Shown: positions 11,693 through 20,269 of the stretch, in pieces
Position numbering within the stretch: position 1 is the first letter of the stretch
Layout of the letters: each line of letters begins with the position of its first letter
Assembly: GCA_037143175.1 (NCBI GenBank)
Contig: JBAWZF010000032.1
Coordinates: 1 to 32,930 of the forward strand
Length of the DNA: 32,930 bases
Origin: a bacterium
Lineage (GTDB): Bacteria > Verrucomicrobiota > Kiritimatiellia > CAIKKV01 > CAITUY01
Direction: 5' to 3'
Position numbers and translations under genes: made by a program
The notes under the pieces: generated by a model
Seen by the model: only the letters and a program-made list of their open reading frames with translations
The model's database searches: none
Told to the model about the DNA's origin: nothing

Positions 11693-12607
11693 TTAGGGCA
11701 TTTCAATGACGGAGACACCGGCAGGCAATGCTGATTTATCGATCGCCAAGGCATAGTCCGAGAAACTACGGGCCGGTTTGTTCTCATCTTTACGCTTAAG
11801 AGTAACCCGCTCAAATAGTTTATGAGCCTGTGCATTACCGAGAGCGCTATCGTGTTTGAATATTACCAGCCTCTGGGTTGCCATTAGCCCACGTGCGGCC
11901 GACCGGTCATGTTCGAACATATTAACCAATGCATCCCATAACAGCTTGAGGTCTTCTTCTCCAAAACCGGTTTGGTTAGCCAAATGGGCGGAAATAAACC
12001 CGTGGGAAACATAAACGCCATAAGGCACAGTGTTTTTCCGGCCCATTGTACGGTTATCACCACTTTGCTTTTCAGCATCCGCCTCCGTTGTCACAGCCAT
12101 ACGGGTGATGCAGTGCTCTAATGTCACAACAGGATCAACCGAACGCCCAAAAGTAAATTGAACCGGTCCACGGACTTGACCTGCATTAGCACCTGTGGAC
12201 ATCACGGCACCAAATGCGCGAATATCGAAGTAATCCGAACACATTTGTGTCCGCACCTTATCCACTTCCTGACCTTGCCCAACACCTTTTTCTTTTCGCG
12301 TTTCTCCGTCTTTCTTATTGGCTGGCGTTTTCTCCAAATCAATTTCTAAAGTTTCGTATGCACCATTGATGAGCCTGTTCAGCACAGCTTTTTCCTTAAC
12401 AAAGATATCATAGCCTTTTGATAAATTTCGTGTCATTTGCACAAAGTTCCTGATCTTTCTCTTGAGGCAAACATCCGTGACGAGACCTTGTCCGGATTCG
12501 GCGTCAATACGCGGCAGATTGCCCGCATCAGGGTCACCATTGGGGTTTCCATCCTGCACATCAAAGATCAATACAAAGTCATAACGATTCTTTACTAGGG
12601 TACTCAT
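11693..12607 (-). CDS. cas7: Type I-C Cascade backbone protein Cas7 (Csd2 family)
   Basis: A 304-residue RAMP-fold protein that polymerises along the crRNA. The Csd2 signature is clear: [20 protein letters not shown] near the start, [11 protein letters not shown] (about 46-56), [14 protein letters not shown] (about 127-140), [10 protein letters not shown] and [13 protein letters not shown]. Length is typical of the family. The ATG overlaps the TGA of cas8c by four bases (12604-12607). Downstream, 42 bp separate it from the Bro-N gene, where a normal I-C operon would have cas4. Confidence 0.96.
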   Translation of the reverse strand: MSTLVKNRYDFVLIFDVQDGNPNGDPDAGNLPRIDAESGQGLVTDVCLKRKIRNFVQMTRNLSKGYDIFVKEKAVLNRLINGAYETLEIDLEKTPANKKDGETRKEKGVGQGQEVDKVRTQMCSDYFDIRAFGAVMSTGANAGQVRGPVQFTFGRSVDPVVTLEHCITRMAVTTEADAEKQSGDNRTMGRKNTVPYGVYVSHGFISAHLANQTGFGEEDLKLLWDALVNMFEHDRSAARGLMATQRLVIFKHDSALGNAQAHKLFERVTLKRKDENKPARSFSDYALAIDKSALPAGVSVIEMP

Positions 12608-14418
12608 GTTTTCTCCTTATTTGGTTGGTCTTGTTTTTCTTTCTTAGTGTAGAAATCCTGCATCTGGTGATAGTAGCCGATTGCAAATCTTCCCTGATCA
12701 TCCAACTTGAGATGCGGGGGAAAATCAGCAATTCCGGACATAATCTCACCTATCAGTCGCTCGCAATTGATCCGTTCGCCAACATTTTCAATGCCTGCAA
12801 GATGATGTTTACTTAATCGAATTAATGTTCCAAAAACAGATGCTGGCGTTCCCGACGCCGCACCATAGAATTTATCCCGAATTGTGGAATTTGGTTCTTT
12901 CCCACCGTTCTGAGTGAACTTCCTAATTTGAATTTTCTCAAGCGCGGCAAACAGTCGCCCGAGCCGATAGCCGATATTCATATTAACTGTATCGAGACTC
13001 ACTTTCAGTTCCTCCTTTGTTTGTTGGTTTTCAGATCTAAATTTGCGATTTAGACAAGCTTTTATGAGCGAGGCACGCTCGTAAGTCACATTGGGCAATA
13101 ATTTACCGGTTATTTTGTCTTTTTTCCCTTGCTCGACGCGAATACGCCTAATAGCCGCCTGCAACAGCGTTTGCGGATACGGTAGTCCTTCGAGAATAGC
13201 CCGTATCGTATCACCTGCAAGGTTAGGCGGAATATTTTCCGCTTTCCCTTGGGTAGCCGTGGAAACCAGCAAACGAAAAAGCGCAACGGCATCCTTGTCC
13301 TTTGGTCCATGCGCAATCCGAATATCATCGAAATGATGCCTGACCTTAGCTGCAATTTCAGCCACTGTTCCTCGCAACCAGAAGCGAACGGCAATGCGGG
13401 CCGCGTTTGGTGACAGACCCAATACATAAAACGTTATTCGGTTATCATCCGTGACATAAGCACCATTATGTGCAGATTTGTAGAGATTTTTGACAGCATT
13501 CACTAAACGATCTGGATCATCTTTGGGCGGCTCCCCAAAGAAATCAGCTACCAGCATTTCAAAGTTATCGTCTTTTGCGCTCCAAAAGATAGTCGTGGCA
13601 TCGCCGATCTGGATACGCTGACGCGAATCACTTCTCAGTAGGTGATTGAGTACCGTTGTGTAGGCGAAAGATGCTGACTTCCCTATGGGAGAGTTTCGCC
13701 CTTGCTCTTTCGAGAATGACGAAAATGCAGGCACTGCCCCTGCGTTCACGCCGTTTGAAACTTTGTTATTTACTGACACTAGGCTGGCACCCATTGGATT
13801 CGCGCCGCGAACACCACGAATCGGAGGTTCCAGAACTACAATTTCATCTTCCTCCCCAGTAACCAAACAACGCCCTCGAACACCCTTAGGTGTTCGCGAC
13901 ACATCAATCAAATTGCGCAATTCAGCATCGTCAGTGACAGGCCCACGCCCCTCTATCGCCAAAAGAAGAGACTGATTCAGATCAAGAACATCCTGCCACC
14001 TCGCCACACGCTGGATCGCTTCAACATCTATTCGTTCAAGAAAAGAACGAACAGACCTTAGGGTTCCGCAATCGCCTACAATTGCTTCTACACGGTGCCG
14101 GAACATAGAATGCTGTTCCCGAACACGTTCAGGGTCAGGCTTTCTCTCACCTGTTGCTACTGGAATCCCAAACAGGTACTCGATGTTTTCCCAAAAGAAA
14201 TTGGCCTTGATTCCATTGCCCTTCTTTTCGCCTAGAGAAGGAACAAGAAACTCTTTTGCACGCAGTCGCTTTCCGTCAGACTCCCTCGTGTCTTGAAAGC
14301 AAACAAAATCACCATTTTCTTTGATCACTACCAAGAATGGGATGGCTTTCCGCTCCCAACCTTCCCGGGGTAGATCCGGCTTCCGATCGTAATATTCCTT
14401 CAACGCTTGCAGGATCAT
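12604..14418 (-). CDS. cas8c: Type I-C Cascade large subunit Cas8c (Csd1 family)
   Basis: A 604-residue large subunit that recognises the PAM and recruits Cas3. It has the Csd1 features [11 protein letters not shown] at the start, [20 protein letters not shown] (about 57-76), the LVTGE-like block [29 protein letters not shown] in the middle and [14 protein letters not shown] near residue 485. The C-terminal [16 protein letters not shown] is also typical. Length is usual for Csd1. The start overlaps the cas5c stop by four bases, and the stop overlaps the cas7 start. In I-C systems the gene can also yield the small subunit (Cas11c) from an internal start; I could not locate one with confidence. 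Confidence 0.95.
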   Translation of the reverse strand: MILQALKEYYDRKPDLPREGWERKAIPFLVVIKENGDFVCFQDTRESDGKRLRAKEFLVPSLGEKKGNGIKANFFWENIEYLFGIPVATGERKPDPERVREQHSMFRHRVEAIVGDCGTLRSVRSFLERIDVEAIQRVARWQDVLDLNQSLLLAIEGRGPVTDDAELRNLIDVSRTPKGVRGRCLVTGEEDEIVVLEPPIRGVRGANPMGASLVSVNNKVSNGVNAGAVPAFSSFSKEQGRNSPIGKSASFAYTTVLNHLLRSDSRQRIQIGDATTIFWSAKDDNFEMLVADFFGEPPKDDPDRLVNAVKNLYKSAHNGAYVTDDNRITFYVLGLSPNAARIAVRFWLRGTVAEIAAKVRHHFDDIRIAHGPKDKDAVALFRLLVSTATQGKAENIPPNLAGDTIRAILEGLPYPQTLLQAAIRRIRVEQGKKDKITGKLLPNVTYERASLIKACLNRKFRSENQQTKEELKVSLDTVNMNIGYRLGRLFAALEKIQIRKFTQNGGKEPNSTIRDKFYGAASGTPASVFGTLIRLSKHHLAGIENVGERINCERLIGEIMSGIADFPPHLKLDDQGRFAIGYYHQMQDFYTKKEKQDQPNKEKT

Positions 14419-15140
14419 TTGCGCACCTCCTCGCTGTCGAAAGCCGGAACCATAATGACGCCTTCTTTCATTTCGACCCGGAAAAACATCGGCTTAATGT
14501 CCTTCGGATCAGAAAAATCAAGATCATAAAGCATCCAGCCCAAATCACGAGTTTCTGGGACTGGAAGAGGAGTTTCCATTTCATTGATCGAATCAACCAA
14601 AGTGAACGCACAGGAGAATTCGCGGCAGCCGAGATAGGGTTGGTTGAAACACTGCCCTTTTTTGGCTCTTCGCTCAAACATGGCGGCGTACTTTGCCTCG
14701 GTTTCGTCTGTGCGCACATCCGGCTTCTTAAACTCTAGTACCTCCTCGGGATCTACCAACCATTCCGGCACTGGATTCATACCCCTTCCCCTATTATCCG
14801 GCGAAATAAATTTAAATTCAGCGTGAAGCCGGTACTTTACGTCACGCAGAATGAGCCCGGCACGTTGTTGGCGGGTTTTCCCATCATCAATGAAGATACC
14901 CTTTGAACCTGGCGACGCCACCTTCCCGACTTCATTCCTTCGGACTGACGCCCATCGAATAGGCGATAGCACTTCTATTTTTTTTATTTGCCACCGGATA
15001 GTCGGCTTCCACAAAATAGCGTCAAAGATTGCACGGGCCGCCGATGGAGTGATGACATCATAACTGACGCGCTCAACCTTCATCTCAGGCCTTGTGAAAC
15101 AGGCGAATTCACCACTGACTTCCAGACAAAAACCTTTCAT
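14415..15140 (-). CDS. cas5c: Type I-C Cas5 (Cas5c/Cas5d), crRNA-processing subunit
   Basis: A 241-residue RAMP protein that in I-C systems replaces Cas6: it cuts the pre-crRNA below the repeat hairpin and stays on the 5' handle. Family blocks are FCLEVSGEFACFTRPEMKVE at the start, ARAIFDAILWKPTIRWQIKK (about 35-54) with IEVLSPIRWASVRRNE after it, and CFNQPYLGCREFSCAFTLVD (about 163-182). AAAGGTGA stands at a proper distance before the ATG at 15140. It follows cas3 by 25 bp and overlaps cas8c by four bases. The GC-rich 7-bp repeat hairpin is its expected substrate. Confidence 0.95.
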   Translation of the reverse strand: MKGFCLEVSGEFACFTRPEMKVERVSYDVITPSAARAIFDAILWKPTIRWQIKKIEVLSPIRWASVRRNEVGKVASPGSKGIFIDDGKTRQQRAGLILRDVKYRLHAEFKFISPDNRGRGMNPVPEWLVDPEEVLEFKKPDVRTDETEAKYAAMFERRAKKGQCFNQPYLGCREFSCAFTLVDSINEMETPLPVPETRDLGWMLYDLDFSDPKDIKPMFFRVEMKEGVIMVPAFDSEEVRK

Positions 15141-15165
15141 GGCTCACCTTTCATTATATTTCCGC

Positions 15166-17328
15166 TCAAACGATCAAATCCTCTGGCGCACGACCTGCAC
15201 CAAAAATATCCAGGCCAATTACCCCGTCATATTTTCCTGTCCAACACCAGAAATCTTTGCCAATTTCCTCCAGCAAACCGTCAGCCTTGGCCTGATTGAA
15301 TGTCCGCATAGACAGGTTGACTGCGTAACGCTGCAACCGGCGCATGTTCTCACGAGTCGGCCCGACAATACGAAGTTGATCAAGCCATTTGGCGCTAGCT
15401 CCATAGCGGACAAAAACGGGTTGCTGAGCCTGATCATCGATAAACTGGAAATTTTCTGCAGCTGTTCTGAATTGGAAATGGAGATGCGGATTCACATCTT
15501 TTATCAGCCAGTCAGCGAACCGGCTTCCCGTATCATTGACTCGGGAATAAAATAGCGCAAAATATTGTGCAAAGACTTCAACCCTATGTGGATCAAACCC
15601 CTGCATTGAACACAATTCCCTGGTCGTATCTTCGCCTTTACGAAGTAGACCCGATGGTGATGACTTTGGTGGCACAAATACATGAACCTCCCCTTTTGCC
15701 CGCCGCCCTTCGCGATTACACCGACCTGCCGCCTGGGCAATTGAATCAAGCCCGGCAAGAGCGCGGTATACCACAGGAAAATCAATATCAACCCCAGCCT
15801 CAACCAGTTGAGTACTGATAACACGTGTAGGCAATCCATCATTCAGTCTTTGTTTGATATCAGCAATAACCGAGGAACGATGCTCGCCACACATCAGTGC
15901 GGAAAGATGGATTGTTCCCTCCGGCATAAACCTGAAAAGATCATAACAATCCCGACGTGTATTCACGATACAAAGGACCTGTTCGTATTGCTGGAGGCGT
16001 TTCGCCAATTCCCCCCATTCAGTCTTTACCTTGAGATCTGGAAGTTTGAATTCCGTCCGCTTCAACCGATTATACAAATCCAAGGTGGCGGGTATAATTT
16101 CCCGGGGTGGATCGATTTCAGGAAGAGCTGGCTGGGTGGCTGTCGAAAGCACCATGGTAACCCCATAGTTCCGGACAAGTTGATTCATCACATCTACACA
16201 AGGAGCCAAAAGCGTCGGCGGTAAAAGCTGAGCCTCATCGAGAATTACCACGCTATCGACAATGTTGTGAAGCTTGCGACACCGCCCCGCCTTGGCCGCA
16301 TAAAGTGACTCAAAAAACTGCACGTTGGTTGTTACAATGATTGGCGCATCCCAGTTTTCGGCAGCTAATCTCCCCCGCTGTGTCTCTCGCTCTGGATCCA
16401 AGTTACTGTGATGCTCAACCACATTTTCCGCCCCAAAGATATCGGCTAAAGTCTGAGCGGTTTGCTCAATAATACTTGTGTAGGGAATAACATAGATGAT
16501 TCTTCGTTTCGCGAGCCTCACCGCGTGATCCAAAGCAAACGCCATTCCTGACAGGGTTTTTCCGCCACCAGTTGGAACAGTGAGTGAGAAAAGCCCAAAG
16601 TCTTGTTTGGCAGCGTCACGGCATGCGGCAAGAATTTCCTGGCGTATCTCGTTTACAGGCGTCTTTTTTGCATTCTTAGTTTTCTCACTCATGAAGGCAT
16701 CAAACAAGGGCTTAAGTTCAACCAGCGCCTTGAAACCCCTCCGGATTTGAGGTTGCGCAGGCTGCATAAATGCTTCGGTATCTAAAAAGTCAGCATCCAC
16801 AAGGCAGGAGAAAAGCATTCTAACCCAAAGATGGAAATCTGACGGCTTAACAAATTTCGGAGGCCGAGGCGTTGCGCGAAAGTTTTTTCGAATGGCCGTC
16901 GTATATTCTTTGATCCTAGCTAAATTTTCACGGCCCTCATCCATCCGTATCGAAAGCGCAGCATTTCCGGTTTCATTGGCATCCCAATCAGGTAACCCTG
17001 CGTGATGGCCAGCAGCGATATAGGCAAGAATACGACCAACACATGCGCCCATACTATCCTCTGCCAAGGCTGCACCAGCAGAAGAATGATTAATTCGACC
17101 AGAATCATAATTTGCATCATCAAGCCCATTTTCACGCAAGAGATACCCTTGAAATATCGAATCGGCTTTTCCAAGATCATGTATCCAACCTGCATTCCAC
17201 ACCCAATTAGCAGACTCGAAAACCCCTGCGAACTCCGCCGCCATTTTCGCCACACCCTGCAAATGTTCATCCAGACCCTGCCACTCTTCCACTGGCCGAT
17301 CTTCTTTGCTATGTGCGTAATATTTCAT
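15166..17328 (-). CDS. cas3: CRISPR-associated nuclease-helicase Cas3 (HD-DExH)
   Basis: A 720-residue enzyme that degrades target DNA after Cascade binds. The N-terminal HD nuclease has H22, H50-D51 (IHDLGK), H81 (INHSSAG) and H108-H109 (GHHAGLPD). The superfamily 2 helicase follows: Walker A TGGGKT (253-258), the DEAH-box equivalent DEAQ (364-367), STATQ (395-399) and motifs V-VI as TQLVEAGVDIDFP with QAAGRCNREGR. All motifs are present in one polypeptide, as usual for I-C. The gap to the upstream regulator gene is only 33 bp and is filled by a repeat, so transcription probably comes from the regulator promoter. Confidence 0.97.
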   Translation of the reverse strand: MKYYAHSKEDRPVEEWQGLDEHLQGVAKMAAEFAGVFESANWVWNAGWIHDLGKADSIFQGYLLRENGLDDANYDSGRINHSSAGAALAEDSMGACVGRILAYIAAGHHAGLPDWDANETGNAALSIRMDEGRENLARIKEYTTAIRKNFRATPRPPKFVKPSDFHLWVRMLFSCLVDADFLDTEAFMQPAQPQIRRGFKALVELKPLFDAFMSEKTKNAKKTPVNEIRQEILAACRDAAKQDFGLFSLTVPTGGGKTLSGMAFALDHAVRLAKRRIIYVIPYTSIIEQTAQTLADIFGAENVVEHHSNLDPERETQRGRLAAENWDAPIIVTTNVQFFESLYAAKAGRCRKLHNIVDSVVILDEAQLLPPTLLAPCVDVMNQLVRNYGVTMVLSTATQPALPEIDPPREIIPATLDLYNRLKRTEFKLPDLKVKTEWGELAKRLQQYEQVLCIVNTRRDCYDLFRFMPEGTIHLSALMCGEHRSSVIADIKQRLNDGLPTRVISTQLVEAGVDIDFPVVYRALAGLDSIAQAAGRCNREGRRAKGEVHVFVPPKSSPSGLLRKGEDTTRELCSMQGFDPHRVEVFAQYFALFYSRVNDTGSRFADWLIKDVNPHLHFQFRTAAENFQFIDDQAQQPVFVRYGASAKWLDQLRIVGPTRENMRRLQRYAVNLSMRTFNQAKADGLLEEIGKDFWCWTGKYDGVIGLDIFGAGRAPEDLIV

Positions 17329-17340
17329 TCTTTCCCCAAT

Positions 17341-17378
17341 TCTATCTCATATCTGAACATCTCATATCTCATATCGCC
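17341..17378. repeat. ISDLKS-type repeat between the XRE regulator gene and cas3
   Basis: Units CTCATATCTGAACATCTCAT and ATCTCATATCGCCGC fill the gap and encode the last residues and stop codon of the regulator (YEI then stop). It is the most upstream of five copies in the cas operon. Confidence 0.65.
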
Positions 17379-18549
17379 GCAGGCGTTCCCCAATCTCCCT
17401 CGCCTCTTCCGCCGTCTCGGGATTCCTTGACGCAATCAACAGCAGATCGCCCAGCCTGCCATTGGGCGATAATACCCGCCGGGTCGCGTCGGGCTCGCCA
17501 TACGCTGTTTGCTGATAGTGCGCTGCGATCTTTGTGCGCAATGCGTCTGCCCCGGCTTTGTCGATCAGGTTTAACTCGCCTAATCTCATCAGGAAGGCCT
17601 GCGCCGATACCCCGAACCGATGCTTGAGCCGCAATAACAACTCATAGTTCCATTCATCCGGCTTGACCCCAAGTTGCATGACACTGGCCCGAACCGACGA
17701 TGCCGGCATCAGGAATAATGCCGCAAACTGGCGCGCCACATGCAGATCGTCCAAAGCCCCGGCCTCGTTGGCCGGCAACTGTCCATAGACCCGCCGCGTG
17801 AACATGTAAATGGAGCCTAACCGCTTGATAAGCTCAAATAACTGCCGCTCCACGTTCAATCCATTCCGCACAATTAAAAACGCGTTGGCATTCCGAGCAT
17901 CGTAATAGGCTACACTTTGAATTTTATCCGGCAGCGGACAGAACACCACGCGCAATCCGGCATTCTCAAGCAACTCCAGATAGTCGAATATCACCGCCTG
18001 TCCAATCCCCAGCACCTGCCGAACCTGCTGCGCCCACATCTCTACACCTTCAACCGTGCGCGAAAAGGGAACGTAGAGCGGAATGTGCGCCCGCTTCTGC
18101 GCCCCACATAAATCTTCAAGTGCCAGGAATGCTTGCATAACTTGATCCACCATCACCCGGCCTGCTTTGTCCAACGGCGTATCGTCAGGTAATGACGCCA
18201 TAACCGCCATGGGCCATTGCGTTCCCTGCTGCGGAACGTTGTACTCAGCCGATTCGGCTACATAAAGCGGCATCCCTGATGTGCCACCGCCCGCCCCGCG
18301 CTGCTGGCCCACGCCCAGTAACGAATCCACACTCGTTTCTAAAACTTCAGCTAAGCGAAATAACACCCGCCCAGAGGGGATATGATGGCCATTTTCCAGG
18401 GCATTCATGGGCCCTGTCCGAATTCCAATACGACGTGCCAGTTCTGCCTGTGTAAGATGATTAACTCGGCGTAATGCCTTGATCCGCAACCCTATATCCA
18501 CTCCCAGCGGATCATTTGGATGGTCAGACTTGTCTGATTCATTGTTCAT
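17362..18549 (-). CDS. XRE-family regulator with degenerate ImmA/IrrE-like domain, head of the cas operon
   Basis: A 395-residue protein. Residues about 18-80 are an XRE/Cro helix-turn-helix (IKALRRVNHLTQAELARRIG, then GPMNALENGHHIPS). The C-terminal half has the layout of an ImmA/IrrE metallopeptidase, including FAALFLMPASSVR (275-287). However, the HExxH zinc motif expected near residue 242 reads LIKRLGS (240-246), and the Glu expected before the FAA block is also missing. It is therefore probably not a protease and may use this domain as a sensor or for dimerisation. It lies 33 bp before cas3 on the same strand, so it may be the local regulator of the cas genes. An 18-bp palindrome overlapping a TTGACA box lies 27 bp before the start codon. 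No clear Shine-Dalgarno sequence is seen. Confidence 0.75.
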   Translation of the reverse strand: MNNESDKSDHPNDPLGVDIGLRIKALRRVNHLTQAELARRIGIRTGPMNALENGHHIPSGRVLFRLAEVLETSVDSLLGVGQQRGAGGGTSGMPLYVAESAEYNVPQQGTQWPMAVMASLPDDTPLDKAGRVMVDQVMQAFLALEDLCGAQKRAHIPLYVPFSRTVEGVEMWAQQVRQVLGIGQAVIFDYLELLENAGLRVVFCPLPDKIQSVAYYDARNANAFLIVRNGLNVERQLFELIKRLGSIYMFTRRVYGQLPANEAGALDDLHVARQFAALFLMPASSVRASVMQLGVKPDEWNYELLLRLKHRFGVSAQAFLMRLGELNLIDKAGADALRTKIAAHYQQTAYGEPDATRRVLSPNGRLGDLLLIASRNPETAEEAREIGERLRRYEI

Positions 18550-18575
18550 GTACTAATTACTACAGATTAAGGCTG

Positions 18576-18593
18576 TATCATGTCAACATGATA
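18576..18593. promoter_or_regulatory. 18-bp palindrome, candidate operator of the XRE-cas operon
   Basis: TATCATGT-CA-ACATGATA is a perfect 8-bp inverted repeat around a 2-bp centre. On the minus strand it contains TTGACA (18586-18581), a perfect -35 box, but the -10 partner (TAGTAA after 18 bp) is weak. A protein bound here would block the promoter. The size and symmetry fit an XRE-family dimer site, most simply for autoregulation by the adjacent gene. Confidence 0.6.
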
Positions 18594-18640
18594 TTTATGA
18601 AAACAAAAATGAGGCCATCCAAATGTTTTAAACTGCGGCC

Positions 18641-19831
18641 TCACCCCTGTAGGTACGCATCAATTTCGCTGAAACGCGTGATGTCTTGATTTGGGACACC
18701 GGTAGCCGTGAATGCTTCCTTCCAGCCCGCCACGGCTTCAAATACCTGTGCGACCACTAATTCTGGATTTCGAATTCCCCACCGCGTCCCCAGTTGCTCA
18801 AGTTTTTTCCGTCCGGGATAAAAGGCATCGAGGTCGAAAAACAAAATATGCTCTCTTCTCCTCCCCACGTCGGGGATCAGATCGAATGCCGGTGAGAGCC
18901 GCCACCCCTGTTCGCGGTCATGAACCATCCAAAAATTCTTCAAGTGGTCATCCGTGTTGCCCACGACAGCGTTAAAAACCATCTGACGGTAAAGCCGTTC
19001 AGCATCAACCAAGGGGTCATTGCTGTATTTTCGCACGATGGCCAGTAACTCCTGGTACCGCAGCTGATAGAACCCATGGGCTTTCAGCAAAGTCTGAAAG
19101 CTGATCATATGTCGGCGTCCGGCAGGGATGATATCGAATCTTTGAACCAGCAGTATCGATTTGCCTGAGCATTGGACAAGCTTGGTACAGGGAACGGGAA
19201 GACCAGCCCTGGCCGCCAGATTCATGATGGCGGCCTCGATTTTCACCACATCGACCTGATCGATAACACTCGGGAATTTGGCCAGATAGTGACTGTTGCT
19301 TTCCTCATCTACCACCACGGCTTTGGGGCGCGCCCCACCGGGCGAACTGCCAGCGCTCAGAAGAAGCGAGAGACCTGAATCCAGACTCTCGCCACGCTCG
19401 AACTTCTCAGCCGCCTCGACAAGGTCAGAGAGGTAGAGCGTTGAGATTTCAGCCGCGGCAGGGGGCGGCTTTTCATGATCCGTGAAAGACAAGGCCCCTA
19501 GTCCTGTGTTCCCCAGGGCAAGAAGTAGATTCGGCAAATTTTGTGCATGCCGAGGGATCTGATGTTTACGGACTAGAAGATTGCGCCCCCAGTCATCGGG
19601 AAGACTGTCTTCAAAAACACCGAAAATGCCAGGGAGTTCAATCGAAAATGAATCAGACTTCAGGGGAAGAGAGACCGGATCCAACGCAAAGGCGTCATCC
19701 CTCTCCAGATAAGCATGCTCATACCGAAATGCACTTCTTGCCCGTCCACTTTCAACAATTTCGCAGACCATCTCACCAACGGGCCGATGATCTCCGTTTG
19801 ATCGATCCCAAACCCTGATCCGGTAGATCAC
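18641..19831 (-). CDS. hipA: HipA-family serine/threonine kinase toxin
   Basis: A 396-residue HipA-type kinase. The N-terminal subdomain contains the family stretch LPDDWGRNLL (78-87). The ATP-binding loop is SSPGGARPKA (162-171), with the autophosphorylatable serine in or next to it. The ATP lysine is K185 (YLAKFPS). The catalytic loop is NTDDHLKNF (D294, N299) and the metal ligand is D317 (SPAFDLIPD). All kinase residues are intact. HipA toxins phosphorylate translation factors or tRNA synthetases; the target here is unknown. The start overlaps the hipB stop by four bases (ATGA), the usual arrangement. Its neighbourhood next to a CRISPR locus suggests a defence or stress island. Confidence 0.92.
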   Translation of the reverse strand: MIYRIRVWDRSNGDHRPVGEMVCEIVESGRARSAFRYEHAYLERDDAFALDPVSLPLKSDSFSIELPGIFGVFEDSLPDDWGRNLLVRKHQIPRHAQNLPNLLLALGNTGLGALSFTDHEKPPPAAAEISTLYLSDLVEAAEKFERGESLDSGLSLLLSAGSSPGGARPKAVVVDEESNSHYLAKFPSVIDQVDVVKIEAAIMNLAARAGLPVPCTKLVQCSGKSILLVQRFDIIPAGRRHMISFQTLLKAHGFYQLRYQELLAIVRKYSNDPLVDAERLYRQMVFNAVVGNTDDHLKNFWMVHDREQGWRLSPAFDLIPDVGRRREHILFFDLDAFYPGRKKLEQLGTRWGIRNPELVVAQVFEAVAGWKEAFTATGVPNQDITRFSEIDAYLQG

Positions 19832-20124
19832 CTTGTCCTCCTCGATGCCCGTCTGGGTAGCGGAGTCTTCATCTGATCATATTTGGCGAATAGGTCTTCT
19901 GGCGCGGCAAGAATAGCCTCTATATCTCCAGCACGGTCGAGAACCTCCAAGGCCGTCACCCAGTGTCCGACCAAAACGGAGGGATCTCCGGATTCCATTT
20001 TCCGGAGGGTTGGCACACTTATCCCGATCCTGGCCGCAAATATGGCCTGGGTATCGTTCCGCCGCAAGCGCGCATCCCGCAACCTGAGACCAAGACTATG
20101 CAATTTTATGTTACTTTGGACCAC
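19828..20124 (-). CDS. hipB: HipB-like XRE antitoxin
   Basis: A 98-residue protein with a single helix-turn-helix: LRLRDARLRRNDTQAIFAAR, then IGISVPTLRKMESGDPSV (about 13-51). The C-terminal helix ends in a basic tail RRASRRTR. It is the expected antitoxin and autorepressor of the hipA kinase, with which it overlaps by four bases. The frame starts at a GTG (20124); an ATG at 20129 is out of frame. Palindromic AT-rich sites lie immediately upstream. Confidence 0.88.
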   Translation of the reverse strand: MVQSNIKLHSLGLRLRDARLRRNDTQAIFAARIGISVPTLRKMESGDPSVLVGHWVTALEVLDRAGDIEAILAAPEDLFAKYDQMKTPLPRRASRRTR

Positions 20125-20134
20125 AGCATCACCA

Positions 20135-20195
20135 CATAATTGAAATTATGCTTTCCATAATTGCGCAAATATCTAATTAAAGCAAATTATAATTT
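20135..20195. promoter_or_regulatory. Candidate hipBA operator cluster (CATAATT half-sites)
   Basis: CATAATT-GA-AATTATG (20135-20150) is a perfect 16-bp palindrome. A third CATAATT half-site lies at 20156-20162, 21 bp from the first, which is two helical turns. A separate AAATTATAATTT palindrome lies at 20184-20195. On the minus strand, TTGCTT, 17 bp, then AATTAT is a weak promoter overlapping this cluster. The layout fits autorepression by HipB. Confidence 0.5.
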
Positions 20196-20219
20196 CCTTT
20201 ATATGTCAACCAATAAGCC

Positions 20220-20252
20220 AAAAAAAGGCGTCCGGTTTTACCCGGACGCCTT
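20220..20252 (-). terminator. Rho-independent terminator of the aldolase gene
   Basis: On the minus strand, AAGGCGTCCGG, a 6-base loop and CCGGACGCCTT form an 11-bp stem followed by a run of seven T. It lies 18 bp after the aldolase stop codon. Confidence 0.92.
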
Positions 20253-20269
20253 GGATCAACAGAGACCGC

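Noticed and set aside
17341-17378. Separate promoter for cas3 in the 33-bp gap
   Set aside because: The gap is made of the short repeat family and shows no -35/-10 pair, so readthrough from the regulator gene is more likely.
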